A stretch of DNA of 64,000 bases from Dryococelus australis (GCA_029891345.1 CM057009.1:92055416-92119415), one strand, 5' to 3'; counted from the stretch's first letter, positions 33,928 to 44,704 are shown. Numbers and translations are program-made. Notes: a model not told the origin generated them from the letters alone.

Positions 33928-34350
33928 AGTCTATTCACGGTAAAATGAGCACTTTTGAAAGCCCTGCTTAAAATCAACTTGTATGCAAGTTGTGTATTCT
34001 TCCGCCTTATGTAACATTAACGTTGCTGTGGGCCTCATTTCACTTTATTCATGCGTCGGTCAAGTGAAAATGTTAAATTACTTGAAAAGTAAATGTCTAA
34101 CAAATTAGCTACTTTTTACACTTCGATGCATTAAAAAATAAATAGAAATCGAAATAAATAATTTAAGTTGTCAGAAATAAATACCTAACACTATTTATTC
34201 GGCGTTAAGATATGGAAAACTTCCCATCCGTGGTTACCAACTTTATTGGGCGCATGTTACTCAGGTCACCCGTTAAAATATATGCTGGTAGGGGCACAGA
34301 TTTTTTTTCTAAGGTTGATTTAAAAAATCCTCACTATATCGTGAACAGCC
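33928..34350 (+). mobile_element. MITE, AGGCTGTTCAC family, nested in the hAT element
   Basis: Left AGTCTATTCACGGTAAAATG + AGCACTTTTGAAAGCCCTGC, right TCACTATATCGTGAACAGCC. Same orientation and interior words as 10572-10989 (TGTATGCAAGTTGTGTA; AAGATATGGAAA; GTTACCAACTTTA). It lies downstream of the transposase pseudogene. Confidence 0.87.
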
Positions 34351-35224
34351 GTGACATGTTGGAATGTATCAATACCATATGTTCAGACGACTTTTCATGA
34401 CACATTTTCCTGTAGCTATTTAGTGATGTGGCCTGTGGGATGTGCGTGTTGTCTAATCTAGGCATATTACGTTTGTATCGGGTTGCGAGACAACCTTTGT
34501 GGCGCGAACTATCGCTCTAGGTGACAACGTTCAGGGTCGGTGCGTCGAATTACACTGATTAGCAATTCAAGGACATTAGGGTATTGTAAACACCTGTTAC
34601 ACCCGTGGTCGGTATTCAAACACACACCTCATGATCTGCTCACATGTCCCTATAACTTCGCAACTGTGCTGCAGTTCGTTGAAATATAATCATCGGTTTA
34701 TTTTTGGTGAAAGACAGCTGCCCGATACAAACGGTAACTTACACGGGCGCAAGGACAATGGTAAATACATTTTCAGCTCAGCTGTTATGACTTCGGCTAC
34801 CCTCCCTCTCGTGTTCCCTCCCTCCTGTAGGCTATCACTGAACACATCCCGTTCTGGGCTTCCTTCCCTTACGCTGTGCTAGAAGAATCTTATCTTTTGA
34901 TTCGCACTCTACCTGCTTCGTTTTTTCCTGACTCCTGCTCGTTCGCGTTGGCTGATTTCCTACTTTACACAAACGAATAATGATTTTTTCTGTCTATACT
35001 TCTGTACAAACAAAATTGCTCCGTATGTAAATACCTCACTGTCCAAGGGTATTAAAATAATATTGATTTTGAGTGGACAAGGTTCCGGGTTTGATGGAGG
35101 TATCTTTGTAATATTTTTCACTCGGGCAAATTTTATGTTAAAAAGTATTAATATTTTTAAAAGCAGTGTATTTTATATTAAGGTACGAAAATAATGTTTA
35201 AATGGCACCATTTTGCACCTTGAA

Positions 35225-35282
35225 ATCCTAATTTTCCCGGGGGGGGGGGGAGGTGGGCTTGGCCCCCCACCTTAATTGGCCC
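35225..35282. repeat. G-run and adjoining G/C-rich inverted words near the hAT right end
   Basis: A run of about 12 G is followed by GGTGGGCTTGGCCCCCCACC, which can fold on itself (GGTGGG / CCCACC). Subterminal hairpins are common in hAT elements. Confidence 0.55.
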
Positions 35283-35438
35283 CCTGCACGCAGTAGCTTG
35301 CCCATGAAATTATAGCACGCATCGCCACTGATCGGAACACTTAGTTAGGTCACTTAGAAGATAATTTAAAAATAATAAACGAGCATATAACTTTCCCTGT
35401 AAGTAGATATATGGCGCTTATTTACAAAGAGAATCGTG

Positions 35439-35688
35439 GAGAGATTTGGGCGGCACTTAACATCGAGGTCTTGAGAGCCGATGAGGGTGAAGTGAGGTGA
35501 GCATCGAGCAGCGCCGGAATACAAGGACGGGGGAAACAGAAGATTCCCGAGAAAACCCGCCGACCAGCGGCATCGTCCGGCACGATTTTCACGTGCGAAA
35601 ATCCGGGAGCGACCCCGCTGTAAATCGAATCCGGTCGCCTAGGTGGGAGGCGAGCAGACTAGCCTCTAAACCACCGCGGCCCCTTGAT
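35439..35688 (-). mobile_element. full-length tRNA-derived SINE with perfect 10-bp duplication
   Basis: GAGAATCGTG flanks it at 35429-35438 and 35689-35698. Minus-strand order: GGGGCCGCGGTGGTTTAGAG head, CGCCTCCCACC, B-box-like GATTCGATTTAC, CTCCCGGATTTTCGCACGTG, GACGATGCCGCTGGTCGGC, GTTTTCTCGGGAATCTTC, then ATTCCGGCGCTGC and the CCAAATCTCTC end. The frame at 35497-35829 is a shadow. Confidence 0.93.
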
Positions 35689-35699
35689 GAGAATCGTGT

Positions 35700-36290
35700 T
35701 TCCGGAATCAATTTATCTATGTACATGTTATTGATAATTTTTAAGTTACTCATTTCTACAAACATGTTTCCTGTGAAGCAGAATAATATTGTAAATTTGC
35801 TTGAATGCGTTGCGTTAAAAAGGAAATAGCTAATGTAAAACTAACTAGGCATTCCAGTCATAGTGATGCAAAAAGTAAAGTAATTAAATGAATGCCTGTA
35901 CGTATTTTCTTACTGTGATTGGTATCGTGTTCTCTAATCTAGGAACTTTCTATAATAGAAACATACTGTACTTCAGCTATATCCTAGTAAAGAATATGTT
36001 TTGTACATGAAGTTATGATTAATACACAACGCATGTCAATAACTTATAATAATTTTCTTTATCATATATTAGTACTTATACATTAAATTTAAAAATTTCT
36101 AATGTATTTTCTAGAAAGATTTCCTGCGCGCTATTGTGTTTGTTTAAGAAATCACTACACATTACCACTTACAAAGCGTTTTGTAATGGCGGATTATATA
36201 TTTATTTACGTATATGGTATGTCTCACTTGCTTTGTTTGTAATAATATAAAATAAAATACGAATATATTAGACCTATATGTTTGAAATAA
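35700..36290. other. AT-rich intergenic stretch
   Basis: No gene recognised. Confidence 0.45.
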
Positions 36291-36292
36291 AA

Positions 36293-36430
<138 letters not shown>

Positions 36431-37045
36431 TGATTTTTAAAAGGGACATGTAGGTGCAGTGTAGATCAAAATAAAGGCACCGAACGACTCGCGTTTTACC
36501 AATATAATATCAAGGCAACCATATTTGATGCTCGCCAACATTTCCCACTTCCCACTCTGCCTTTGCTTCGTCATCCACTTGGCCGAACGCTATACTGAAT
36601 TTCGATCCTATATCATGTTGAACTTGACCTTCGGTAACTTTTAACCACACGTTTAACTTGAGATCAGTAAAAAAAATCGAATATCATTAATAGATTTCAA
36701 GGTACTGTGGATGTGGCGACCAATTTCCCTACCATGAATGCTCTTGTTACGTTATTTCAGTCCAGTGACAGGCAAATTGAATTTTTGTTAATGTTTCCTA
36801 ATGCCCTAACTCAGGTGCGTCGGCTTACATTTATCTATGGCATTTAGCTTCCTAGACTTATCTCAACATTGAATACAGAATTTAAAAAAAATCCAGAAAT
36901 TCTCAAGAATAGAATTACGTAAGCTAAATCCAGCAATTCCTACAGTGCTCTTGCTCCGTTATTCTGTTACGATGGCAGCCATGCCAACTTTCGTCAATTT
37001 TTATGCCCTGTTCATAGCTCATTTTGGGAATCTGAAATGAAATTG

Positions 37046-37120
37046 AGTTAGGATTAGGTTAGGTTAGGTTACGTTAGGTTATATTAGGTTAGTTACCTTA
37101 GGTTACGTTCGGTTAGGTCA
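37046..37120 (+). repeat. degenerate interstitial TTAGG array
   Basis: GAGTTAGGATTAGGTTAGGT + TAGGTTACGTTAGGTTATAT and onward. The 5-bp unit TTAGG recurs with single-base changes over about 75 bp. TTAGG is the telomere repeat of most insect orders. Confidence 0.85.
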
Positions 37121-37423
37121 GTTTGGTTGGGTAGTCTTAATCAGTGTAGGTGGGCTTAGGTGAATTTTATCACCACAGTACATTTTGTCACTATACATTT
37201 ATCATATGAATGGGACACAAAATTACTTTCCATATTGCATTATTATTATTTTTCCAAAATTATTCGTATAGCAAACACATAGTAATTACATTATATCACA
37301 CATTGTTGAACACTAACCTAACTGTACAATTCGCATTACATTTAACATTTAATGCAGCTACTTACAAAGCACATAATACTACTACCTCTTGCTGCTAGTG
37401 ACATCAGACAACATGTGAGATGG

Positions 37424-37660
37424 TCAGTCCTCAAAATCAGAGTCACTGCTCCAATCCAGAGCTCTTTCTGAAACTACAACACATGGCGTGTCTGCATGTA
37501 TTGGGGATACCAAAGGGCCATTTATCCCCGAAGGTCCAGCTCCATCATCAAATACTCTTGGTGTAGACTCCTCTAACAGTTCTGTTAAACTTATTGATGA
37601 ATTAGAATTTTCTGATGAGATGCTAATAATTTCAGTCTCGCTTGGAAATACAAAAACTTA
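37424..37660 (-). CDS. possible terminal exon, Ser/Asp/Glu-rich, function unknown
   Basis: Read on the minus strand there is an open frame of about 75 codons with no internal ATG start. It is preceded by TTTTTTTAAG, which could be a 3' splice acceptor, and ends in TGA at 37424-37426. The peptide contains TEIISISSENSNSSISLTEL, PRVFDDGAGPSG and a C-terminal LDWSSDSDFED. Such acidic Ser-rich tails occur in nuclear proteins and in some transposon-encoded proteins. I recognise no domain. The SINE at 37735-37955 lies just upstream of it in reading direction, so earlier exons would have to lie beyond 37.95 kb. Confidence 0.35.
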
Positions 37661-37734
37661 AAAAAATCGGGTAGTTACAGAAATAATTTTGATAATATTA
37701 TGTAAACGACCCACGGCATGTAATGCAGGGAACC

Positions 37735-37955
37735 ATGTTTGTGCAGTGGTCACACTATTTGCTTCCCACGCCGCAAACTGAGCTTGATTCCCGGCGGGGA
37801 TTTTTGCATGTGGGAAACGGGGCGGACGTTGCCTTCGGCCGGTGGGTTTACTCGGGCCACTCCTTTTCCCCCGTGCCCTTTCCATTCCGCCACTGCTCCA
37901 TCCTTACCTCATTTCACCCTCACCGGTGCTCAAGAAATCGATGTTAGGAGGTAGT
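37735..37955 (+). mobile_element. diverged tRNA-derived SINE copy
   Basis: Plus-strand order: GTGCAGTGGTCACACTATTT head, GATTCCCGGCGGGGATTTTT (B-box worn), GCATGTGGGAA, GCGGACGTTGCCTTCGGCCG, GTGGGTTTACTCGGG, CCCTTTCCATTCCGCCACTG + CTCCAT. More diverged than the other copies and without a clear duplication. Confidence 0.72.
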
Positions 37956-37959
37956 AGTA

Positions 37960-40464
37960 TTAATTCCATGTTGAAATTACTTTTGTTTCACCGTAGTTTA
38001 ATTTTCAGATCAAATATTTGAAAACGAGGGCTATCAGAGCGTAGGACATGAATTAACATATATATTTAAGTCCACGGTATTATTCCCATGTTTTTTTTTT
38101 GTTGTTGTACCTGTAACCGTAATAAAGATTAACTCATTATTTATTCATTTTCAGTCTCATATGAAAAATTACAAATTGAAATAAGTTCATTCTGGTCTCA
38201 GAAATCCTGTAATATAGTTCTGTATACAATATGAAGGTTTGTATTTTAATTTAATACCGTAAGAGTAAGTTTTAAATAGAGCAAGGATACCGCCATCTTA
38301 GGCGCTGACCAAAATTCTCTCAATTCAACTCATACATGTGGTGCAACGCTCGTGCTCAATTATTCAGCCTTGATATTTGGCATATTGAATTTCGTAAATA
38401 ATATGCCTTAGAAATCTTCTTTGGTTGACAGCCATGTTGAACTTCGCTTGCGTCGGCTATGTCCTGGATCATGAAAACAAATTAAAGCCTCTTAGAAATC
38501 TAACCATTAAAAAATTACTATGTTCCTGTTCTCTTTCTCCAGTTTCAAGGCCGCCATATTGAAATACATTAATATTAATTATTTATTATAATTCCTAACA
38601 GATACCTACCATGCATCTTTCAGGATATCATCCTTGAACCCTCGTGACAATGGCATTAAAAAAAGTAAATCGAGAAAATTGTCATGAAAACTAAAAAAAA
38701 AAAAAAAAAATTCAAATAAAAAGGGTTCTTATATGAAGACTGTGGTTCAATGCATGAGTTGAATTGGCACTTAATACATCCATCATTCACATACCAGTAA
38801 AATGTAAGCCCACTCATTCACGAATACACACAGAAAAGTACCGTTTAAAACTCGACACATTCACTCATATTTGCCATTATTCATCGACTGCTTCCATGCA
38901 ACATCCTCGTTATCTGTGCATTACACACTCGTATAGCAGGCAACATACTTCAGAGCAGTCACTATTCTTCAGGGCATTTTGCAAACTTCAAAACAGTCAG
39001 GTCCAGAAGTTTCTTTCTTCTTATCGAAAGACGTTCCGAACTTTGAGACATACACATCTCAAAATAAAATATGGCACTTCTTGTAATATGTTGCAGATGA
39101 AGTACGTTCTATGGGACAGTCAGCGTATTACAAAAAGACATTCGTCAAGTCTGGCATGGTGTTTTGTACAGACAGTGTACATTTTTATCCCATAATTACT
39201 GTTGGGTCGTGAGCGACATAGTAACCCAGAAGTCCCGGTGGTGCAAAACATTTCTTGAGGTCTGTAGTATGAACAAGTCAGGAAGCCCATCGCAAGGCAT
39301 GTTGCGAGTCGTGAAACATGAAACGAACTACGCTACGATGAAAGAAGCAAGTCTGAAACACGCTGAGAAGCACATAGAGAAAGGTCAATTCGAGATCTCA
39401 AGAGGTACATCATCATCGTATGGGACACAGACGTCTCTGCTCTAGCAACCTGCTTTTCCTGCAGGTCTATGGGTTCGAATCCTGTGCCCAGAAAATGAAT
39501 AAAAAAAAAAATAGAAGAAATTTGTCATCTAAGCGAAAGATTGATGGCTTTTCAGAGACGAAGACTACTGTCAATTTTGATGGAAGCGAGGTTCTACATG
39601 GTTGTCCACAATGCAAACTACTGAAACATTAGTATTTACGATGTTCGGTAAATCGACTAGCCGAGTGGAATGTGGAATAACTGAACCAAACACGAACCAA
39701 ACCATTCTAACTGTTTGTGTTTTCAAGGTCAAGGATATAGTCACCGAAGTCGAAGTCCGAAAACACATCAGAGAAGTATTTTTTTCAAAAAATCGTGATA
39801 AGCGTCAGCTCTCAGTTTCCATCCATAATCTCTTTCGTAGAAAGCAATTGACTTTATTTAATAATAACCTCTTCTTACTTCCATAAACGGCACGTTCAGT
39901 ACATCAATATTGTACCTGAACTTCAAATATCAGACCTTCCTACCCTTAAACAGCCATTTCATACAGTTACGCAACGAATAACGTGGAGTTTCAATTGTAA
40001 CCCATCTAAAGAAGCCATGAAAACTTGTGGGATAAACGGATTTGTACATATATGAATAAACCTAAAGGCAGCGTTACAAAATATTAAACTGCGAGTAAAC
40101 ATTATGATTTGGCCTTCCCAAAGCACAATGAGAATTATTTTGCTCGCTCTTCACGCTGTCGAAAAAGAATACATAGTAATTACACTGAGTATCTCGCATG
40201 TGTAAAATTTTACAAGCATAAGTTGAGCTAGTAATGAAGATTAAACTGGAAAATGGCAACAGTTCAACTGAATTAAGCGACGTGAATGGAAAATAGCACG
40301 GTCTGGTAACAGACACAGACGAGAAACTATTAATGTTGAGTAATAAAATTAATTCTTTTATTTACGAGTCAAGTTGTTACACTGATGCATTTTAGGACAT
40401 GTATATATTTAGGCTACGGCAGGTATAAGGGGAAATAAATTCATATATTCGTGTGTGTTTGTGC

Positions 40465-40465
<1 letters not shown>
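37960..40465. other. intergenic stretch with unassigned small open frames
   Basis: Frames at 38764-39195 (143 codons), 39164-39445, 39420-39632 and 39602-39886 are not recognised. A B-box-like GGTTCGAATCC stands alone near 39470. CGCCATCTT/CGCCATATT words occur at 38291 and 38552, as in the long-inverted-repeat elements. None of this supports a gene. Confidence 0.4.

Positions 40466-40471
<6 letters not shown>

Positions 40472-40534
<63 letters not shown>
40472..40534. repeat. (TA)n microsatellite
   Basis: About 31 TA units abutting the left end of the next element. Confidence 0.95.
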
Positions 40535-40537
<3 letters not shown>

Positions 40538-41043
40538 TATAGGGCGTTCAGAAATTAAACGCCCAAAATACGGTAGCTGATTCCTTGTGAAAAATTAAGT
40601 CGAAAATATATATGACACAGTATACCTTAATTGATTATTAAATGAGATATGAACCTACGAATATTGCGTTTTGAAAACGTATTTTCGCCGAATGTCTTGT
40701 ACAACGCTCACGAAGTCCGCAGCGGAAAGGTGACTTATGCTTTCCATGTTGTAGAGACACATGCATAATGTTAGTCGTCCCCCGTCCGTGCGCAGTGTTC
40801 GGCTTGAGGAAGCGTGCTATAGCTCGCCAAACGGGCGTGTCCTATTCCACCATGTTGGATGTACTGCGGGTAAATCGCCACCATCCATACCACTGGAAAG
40901 TGCAAGGCATTCGACGAAAATACGTTTAGAAAACCCAATTTTTACAAGCTCATATTTCCTTAAATATTCCGTTTAGCTATAGTGTCCTATATATTTTCGA
41001 CTTATTATTTTTCATAATAAATAGCCTCACCGAGCACTCTGTA
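40538..41043 (+). mobile_element. internally deleted Tc1/mariner-like element with long TIRs (about 0.5 kb)
   Basis: The left arm (about 40541-40690) and right arm (about 40915-41040) are inverted repeats. AAGTCGAAAATATATATGAC on the left matches AAGTCGAAAATATATAGGAC on the minus strand at the right, and the match runs inward to AAACGTATTTTCG on both. Between them lies a transposase fragment. The outer ends are AGGGCGTTCAG and AGAGTGCTCGG. TA lies at the borders. Confidence 0.8.
40792..40923 (+). pseudogene. Tc1/mariner-like transposase, helix-turn-helix fragment
   Basis: Open plus-strand codons give RAIARQTGVSYSTMLDVLR then NRHHPYHW. This matches the end of the N-terminal helix-turn-helix and the conserved HPYHxxxVQ segment that precedes the DDE domain in this insect transposase class (compare PYHLHRVQ at 49.1 kb). 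The frame ends a few codons later at the right TIR and no catalytic domain remains. Confidence 0.72.
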
Positions 41044-41149
41044 TATATCGTATATCCTAGCACGTCTGGAATCGAAACAAAGGAAATATAAAACTGTTGT
41101 ACCCAAGTACGAGCCGAAGTTCTGCTAAACTTAATGTCATTGCTCGAAT

Positions 41150-41421
41150 GAATCCAGGACACTTTTGGCGGCATGCGGAATGCAGCTCTGATTGCACATA
41201 CTAAAACGGGAAGGGCTAGAATATATGTCATTTATGAAAAGGTAAATAAAAAAAGCTTACAAGCTACTTCAGTGGAATTCAAGTATCCATCTAAAAAAAA
41301 AGTTGTAAATCTATTTCACAGCCCTACTTTTCGGCCTGAAGATGTAGCTACCATTGGAGATAAATTTGTTCTAACATTTTATCCAAGTGGAGATAGCTAC
41401 AAAAACATTGATGATATTTGA
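41150..41421 (+). CDS. hypothetical ORF, about 90 codons, function unknown
   Basis: The frame is open from just after a TGA at 41149-41151 to a stop at 41419-41421, with an ATG at 41173. The peptide is well mixed and carries SVEFKYPSKKKVVNLFHSP and a C-terminal LTFYPSGDSYKNIDDI. I recognise no family. It abuts the Tc1/mariner-like element on its left and the truncated MITE (41511) on its right, so it may be an exon or transposon fragment trapped between insertions. Confidence 0.28.
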
Positions 41422-41510
41422 TTAGCAAATATACAATAGCACAGTCGTTTGGCAGGCTCTCACATCTTCTTTTGAGCTTGCAGCTCTCCCCCAACCAAAG
41501 AAGCTCTTTA

Positions 41511-41789
41511 GTAGTTCCAGATCTTAACGTCGAATAAAAAGTGTTAGGTGACCATTTATGATAACTTAAATTATTTCTTTCATTTACTGTTTTTTTAATG
41601 TATCAAATTGTAAAAATGAGCAGATTTGTAAAATATTCACTTTCCTAATAATTTCACAGGTTCACTTGATCGACGCATTGATAAAATGATGAGGTCCATG
41701 GCCATGTTAGTTTTACACGAAGCGAAAAAAGACACAACATGTATGCAAGTAGATATTAAGCAGGGCTGTCAAAAGTGATCATTTTACCC
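41511..41789 (-). mobile_element. truncated MITE, AGGCTGTTCAC family
   Basis: From GTAGTTCCAGATCTTAACGT through CACTTGATCGACGCAT, GACACAACATGTATGCAAGT and AGCAGGGCTGTCAAAAGTGA + TCATTTTACC. One end is lost. It matches the long subfamily in reverse. Confidence 0.8.
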
Positions 41790-42109
41790 AATTAAATACA
41801 ATATTGATCTGACGTAAGTTCGACAGTTCTGTGGTCAGACCAGCAATTGTGGATAAAAAATTATTTCTATTTTCGTCGCGTCGTGCGGCATACACACAGA
41901 GTCTACAACCTTGCAAAATGAAATTGTATGGCAAGCTTTCCAAACAATTACAAATACGCAGCTTATAAGAAAACAACATTTGAAAATTACTGTATTTAAC
42001 TCTTAAAAATAATTATTTTACCTTAGTATGGACTAGCGATAACCCTTTGTCACCATCGCGTATTCCAAATTTCCCGCCTGCCCACCGCCTTTGAAACTAG
42101 CGTAGTTAA

Positions 42110-42470
42110 GGGAAATGGTGGATGAAAGCAGTTTATTTACCCGATTTTCGATATAAGTTTTTTTCCAAAGAGTTTACTGAAATTTTTGGCTCGATAAGAC
42201 GTAAATAATAATTTTCAACCCCTTTTTATGTTATTATATTTTCACTGCTTTTATTATTATTGAAGCACTGATTGAAGAAATGAAAGGAATTTGTTCTGCT
42301 ATTTTCAATCAGATCTCCGAGAATAAAGAATGCAGGGAATATTTAACCATGTAATAAGATTTTCAAAATTGTTATTTGCGTCTTGTCGAGCCAAAAATTT
42401 CGAAAAATCCCCTTTAAAACCAATTGTGAGAATAATTATATAAATATACGATTTTCGTGCACCATTACCC
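42110..42470. mobile_element. TTAA-flanked MITE (piggyBac- or Kolobok-type), 361 bp
   Basis: TTAA stands at 42106-42109 and 42471-42474. The left end GGGAAATGGTGGATGAAA and, on the minus strand, the right end GGGTAATGGTGCACGAAA are inverted repeats. A second inverted block, GAAATTTTTGGCTCGATAAG versus GAAATTTTTGGCTCGACAAG, lies further in. No coding capacity. Confidence 0.85.
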
Positions 42471-42723
42471 TTAATCAGCGCCTTCTAAATGGTTCCGAAA
42501 ACTTCCACTCTTCGTGTCGCGTCAATAAATTGTCAAGCTGTAAATTCGAGCAGCCACATTGAAAATATAAATGTTGTGTTGCGGTTGCGGTTTTTGTCGT
42601 GTCGTGCTGTGTTTGTCGGGGCTACGTGATTCCCGCATGAGGCGGAGGAATGTTCTGGAAGTATAAGTTTAGCAAGGCTTCAGAAAAGTCGGAAGTAACC
42701 ATAACTGGACTATACAGAATGTC

Positions 42724-43332
42724 GCAATATTGCATGTCAATATTTCGGGGGAACATTCCTCACATCTGGAAGATGAAAAAATTTTATATGAGCATATGTC
42801 CGCAAATGCTTCATTTCCGTGCTGCAGTCCATGATACATAATGTACAGTGTATGGCTCGCGGGCTGGATCATGGTACTGTGAAATGCCATCGCAGCCCCA
42901 TACCAGCCCCCAAGGAGCCAATGGACGATGTGGGCAAGTGGGTTGCGAAACAATCAGGAATTTTTTGGGATTCATCAATGCATCCGGGTGTCCATGCAAT
43001 GGCGGGTTGATGCATGTGTTCTTGCTGATGGAGGACATTTTGAACATTTCCTTTAGTGCCGACGATAAGCTTTCACACACGTGTAACTGATTCCTGTGGA
43101 GTTCCTACTGTTATAGGTGTAGGTTGTAGTGTGAGGTGTTGTGCATCGTGCAAACGAACGCTGCGATGGCATTCCTCAGTAACATGATCCAGCTTGATGG
43201 CCATTCACTGTACGTTATGTATTATGGGCTGCAGTACAGAAACGAAGCGTTTGCGGACTTAAGTTCGTATAACATTTTCTCATCCTCCAGATGTGAGGAA
43301 TGCTCCCCCGAAGTACTGACATGCAATATTGC
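42724..43332 (+). mobile_element. Tc1/mariner-like element with about 190-bp TIRs (609 bp)
   Basis: The left arm starts GCAATATTGCATGTCAATAT then TTCGGGGG. On the minus strand the right arm starts GCAATATTGCATGTCAGTAC then TTCGGGGG. The arms stay alignable to about GAATGCCATCGCAGC / AAATGCCATCGCAGC, roughly 190 bp. A transposase C-terminal fragment lies near 42985-43055. The overlapping open frames are shadows of the arms. Confidence 0.85.
42985..43055 (+). pseudogene. Tc1/mariner-like transposase, extreme C-terminal scrap
   Basis: Plus-strand codons read MQWRVDACVLADGGHFEHFL. This resembles the final RxxxCIxxxGGHFEHLL segment of this transposase class. It sits just before the right TIR, where a C-terminus is expected. 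Confidence 0.65.
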
Positions 43333-43359
43333 AACAGCCTGTGTATAAGCTACTGCGCA

Positions 43360-43695
43360 AGCGCGCTACTGGGTATCCGGGAACAGACTCGCGCTGCCCG
43401 GTAGCGGAATGTAGCCGTTTCGAAAATAGGCCCGCGGGCGGTCTCGTGACCGGTGAGTTACAGTCTCAGAATCAGAAGGGGGCTCGCTACGTGATGTGCC
43501 AGGGGGGCGCGTGACAGACGGCGGCACGAGGGGCAATAGCACTCTCTCCAGTGCTATTTGCGGAGCGTCGGTGGGTGGCTCGAGAATAGGAGTCTTGTTA
43601 GCGCCGATTAGCAGCAGGCGCGAGCAGACTATTCGGAAGTCGCCGCGCCAGCCGGCTTTCACCACAAGTGACGAACTGCGCAGACACACACACAC
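43360..43695. other. CpG-rich block
   Basis: A sudden rise in GC and CpG (GCGCAAGCGCGC, GGCCCGCGGGCGG, GGGGGGCGCG, GTCGCCGCGCCAGCCGGC) between AT-rich flanks. It could be an unmethylated promoter-type island or the 5' region of an unrecognised mobile element. The open frames on both strands (43329-43514, 43366-43695, 43496-43708) are favoured by GC content alone, and none matches a family I know. Confidence 0.55.
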
Positions 43696-43791
43696 ATGGA
43701 CATTCTAATTAAATATCATCTATGATATCAATGGGCGAACTTGGGTTAGTCCGCTTCGGAGTGACATGTGATCCACTTTCCCATTCCAATG

Positions 43792-44601
43792 TAGGGTTAC
43801 CAGACACGTGGCACTCGAAAAGAGGACATGTTCAGGTAACTGGCATTAAAAAAAAGAGGACACTTTCTAGAAAACGACACGAAGAAAGTGGACACACAAT
43901 TTCACAATGGAAATACACAAAATCAGTATATTATATCGCAGGTCAGATGTATATTACATGTCACAAAATTGTATACAAAAATCGGTCCCGTATAGCTTTT
44001 TCAGTAATACTAATTATATATATTTTTTGCAACCACATCAAGTGATAATCAAGTTCACTCTTAATATGGAAGTCGATTTCATTTAGTTTGTAGGCACTAC
44101 AGAATATTTTGCGAACAAATAATAAATATTCACACAAAAAACAGTTGCACATAAGCACTGGATACGCATTTTTTTAAATTGGTAGTTAATCACTCTCGCA
44201 CAGCTCAGGTTCAGATATATTTATATTTTATTTCTTTAACAATTTTATTTGTTCTTGTAGATTTCTATTTCCTAGCAATTAATTATGAAATTTGGAATAG
44301 ATTAGGCACTCCTCAACTAAGACATGTAAAAAAACAGCCAGGAAAAAAGATAGGAGTGTTGATAAAGACAACATATATATGTAATATTATCCAGAAAGTT
44401 TGCACTTCTGCAGGAAATTCATTGCCACTATTACTATATGTTTAACGACATAAAAACCCACGAAGAAGCAAAGCTTCGCTGTCTTTCACTTTTATTGGAA
44501 AAGACGACATTTCGATATTTTAGTTAAAACCGGCCGGACAATTTACAAGGTATCAACAAGAGGACATGTCCGGGTAAAAGAGGGGACGTCTGGTAACCCT
44601 A
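43792..44601. mobile_element. hAT-like non-autonomous element (810 bp) with 8-bp duplication
   Basis: The ends are TAGGGTTACCAGAC on the left and, on the minus strand at the right, TAGGGTTACCAGAC. Inward they continue to AGAGGACATGTTCAGGTAA versus TTTTACCCGGACATGTCCTC. The 8 bp outside read TTCCAATG and TTTCAATG, 7 of 8 identical. An 8-bp duplication is the hAT signature. The frame at 44179-44445 inside is AT-rich and unrecognised. Confidence 0.8.
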
Positions 44602-44704
44602 TTTCAATGGCGCGATTCCCTCGAGAGAGTGGCTGAAATACCACTTATTATTGCCTCTGTCCTAGATGTAATTAGATCTTGCATTTCACAGGAACCTAAT
44701 TATT

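Larger units (their letters stand above)
30545..35330 (+). mobile_element. hAT transposon, nearly complete, decayed (4.8 kb)
   Basis: The left terminus is CAGTGGCGTCTCGT and the right terminus, on the minus strand, is CAGTGGCGATGCGTG. These share CAGTGGCG and CGT, the C-A-G-type ends usual in hAT elements. The 8 bp outside are GTCAGAAC (30537-30544) and ATCGGAAC (35331-35338), identical at 6 of 8 positions, which fits a worn 8-bp hAT duplication. Inside lie a hAT transposase pseudogene (31131-33238), a G-rich block near 35235 and a nested MITE (33928-34350). Removing the MITE leaves about 4.4 kb. Confidence 0.85.

Noticed and set aside
42669-43348. Several frames on both strands
   Set aside because: They are inverted copies of one another because they lie in the long TIRs of the Tc1/mariner-like element.
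43366-43695. 109-codon minus-strand frame in the CpG-rich block
   Set aside because: GC-rich DNA has few stop codons by chance, both strands are open, and no family was recognised.
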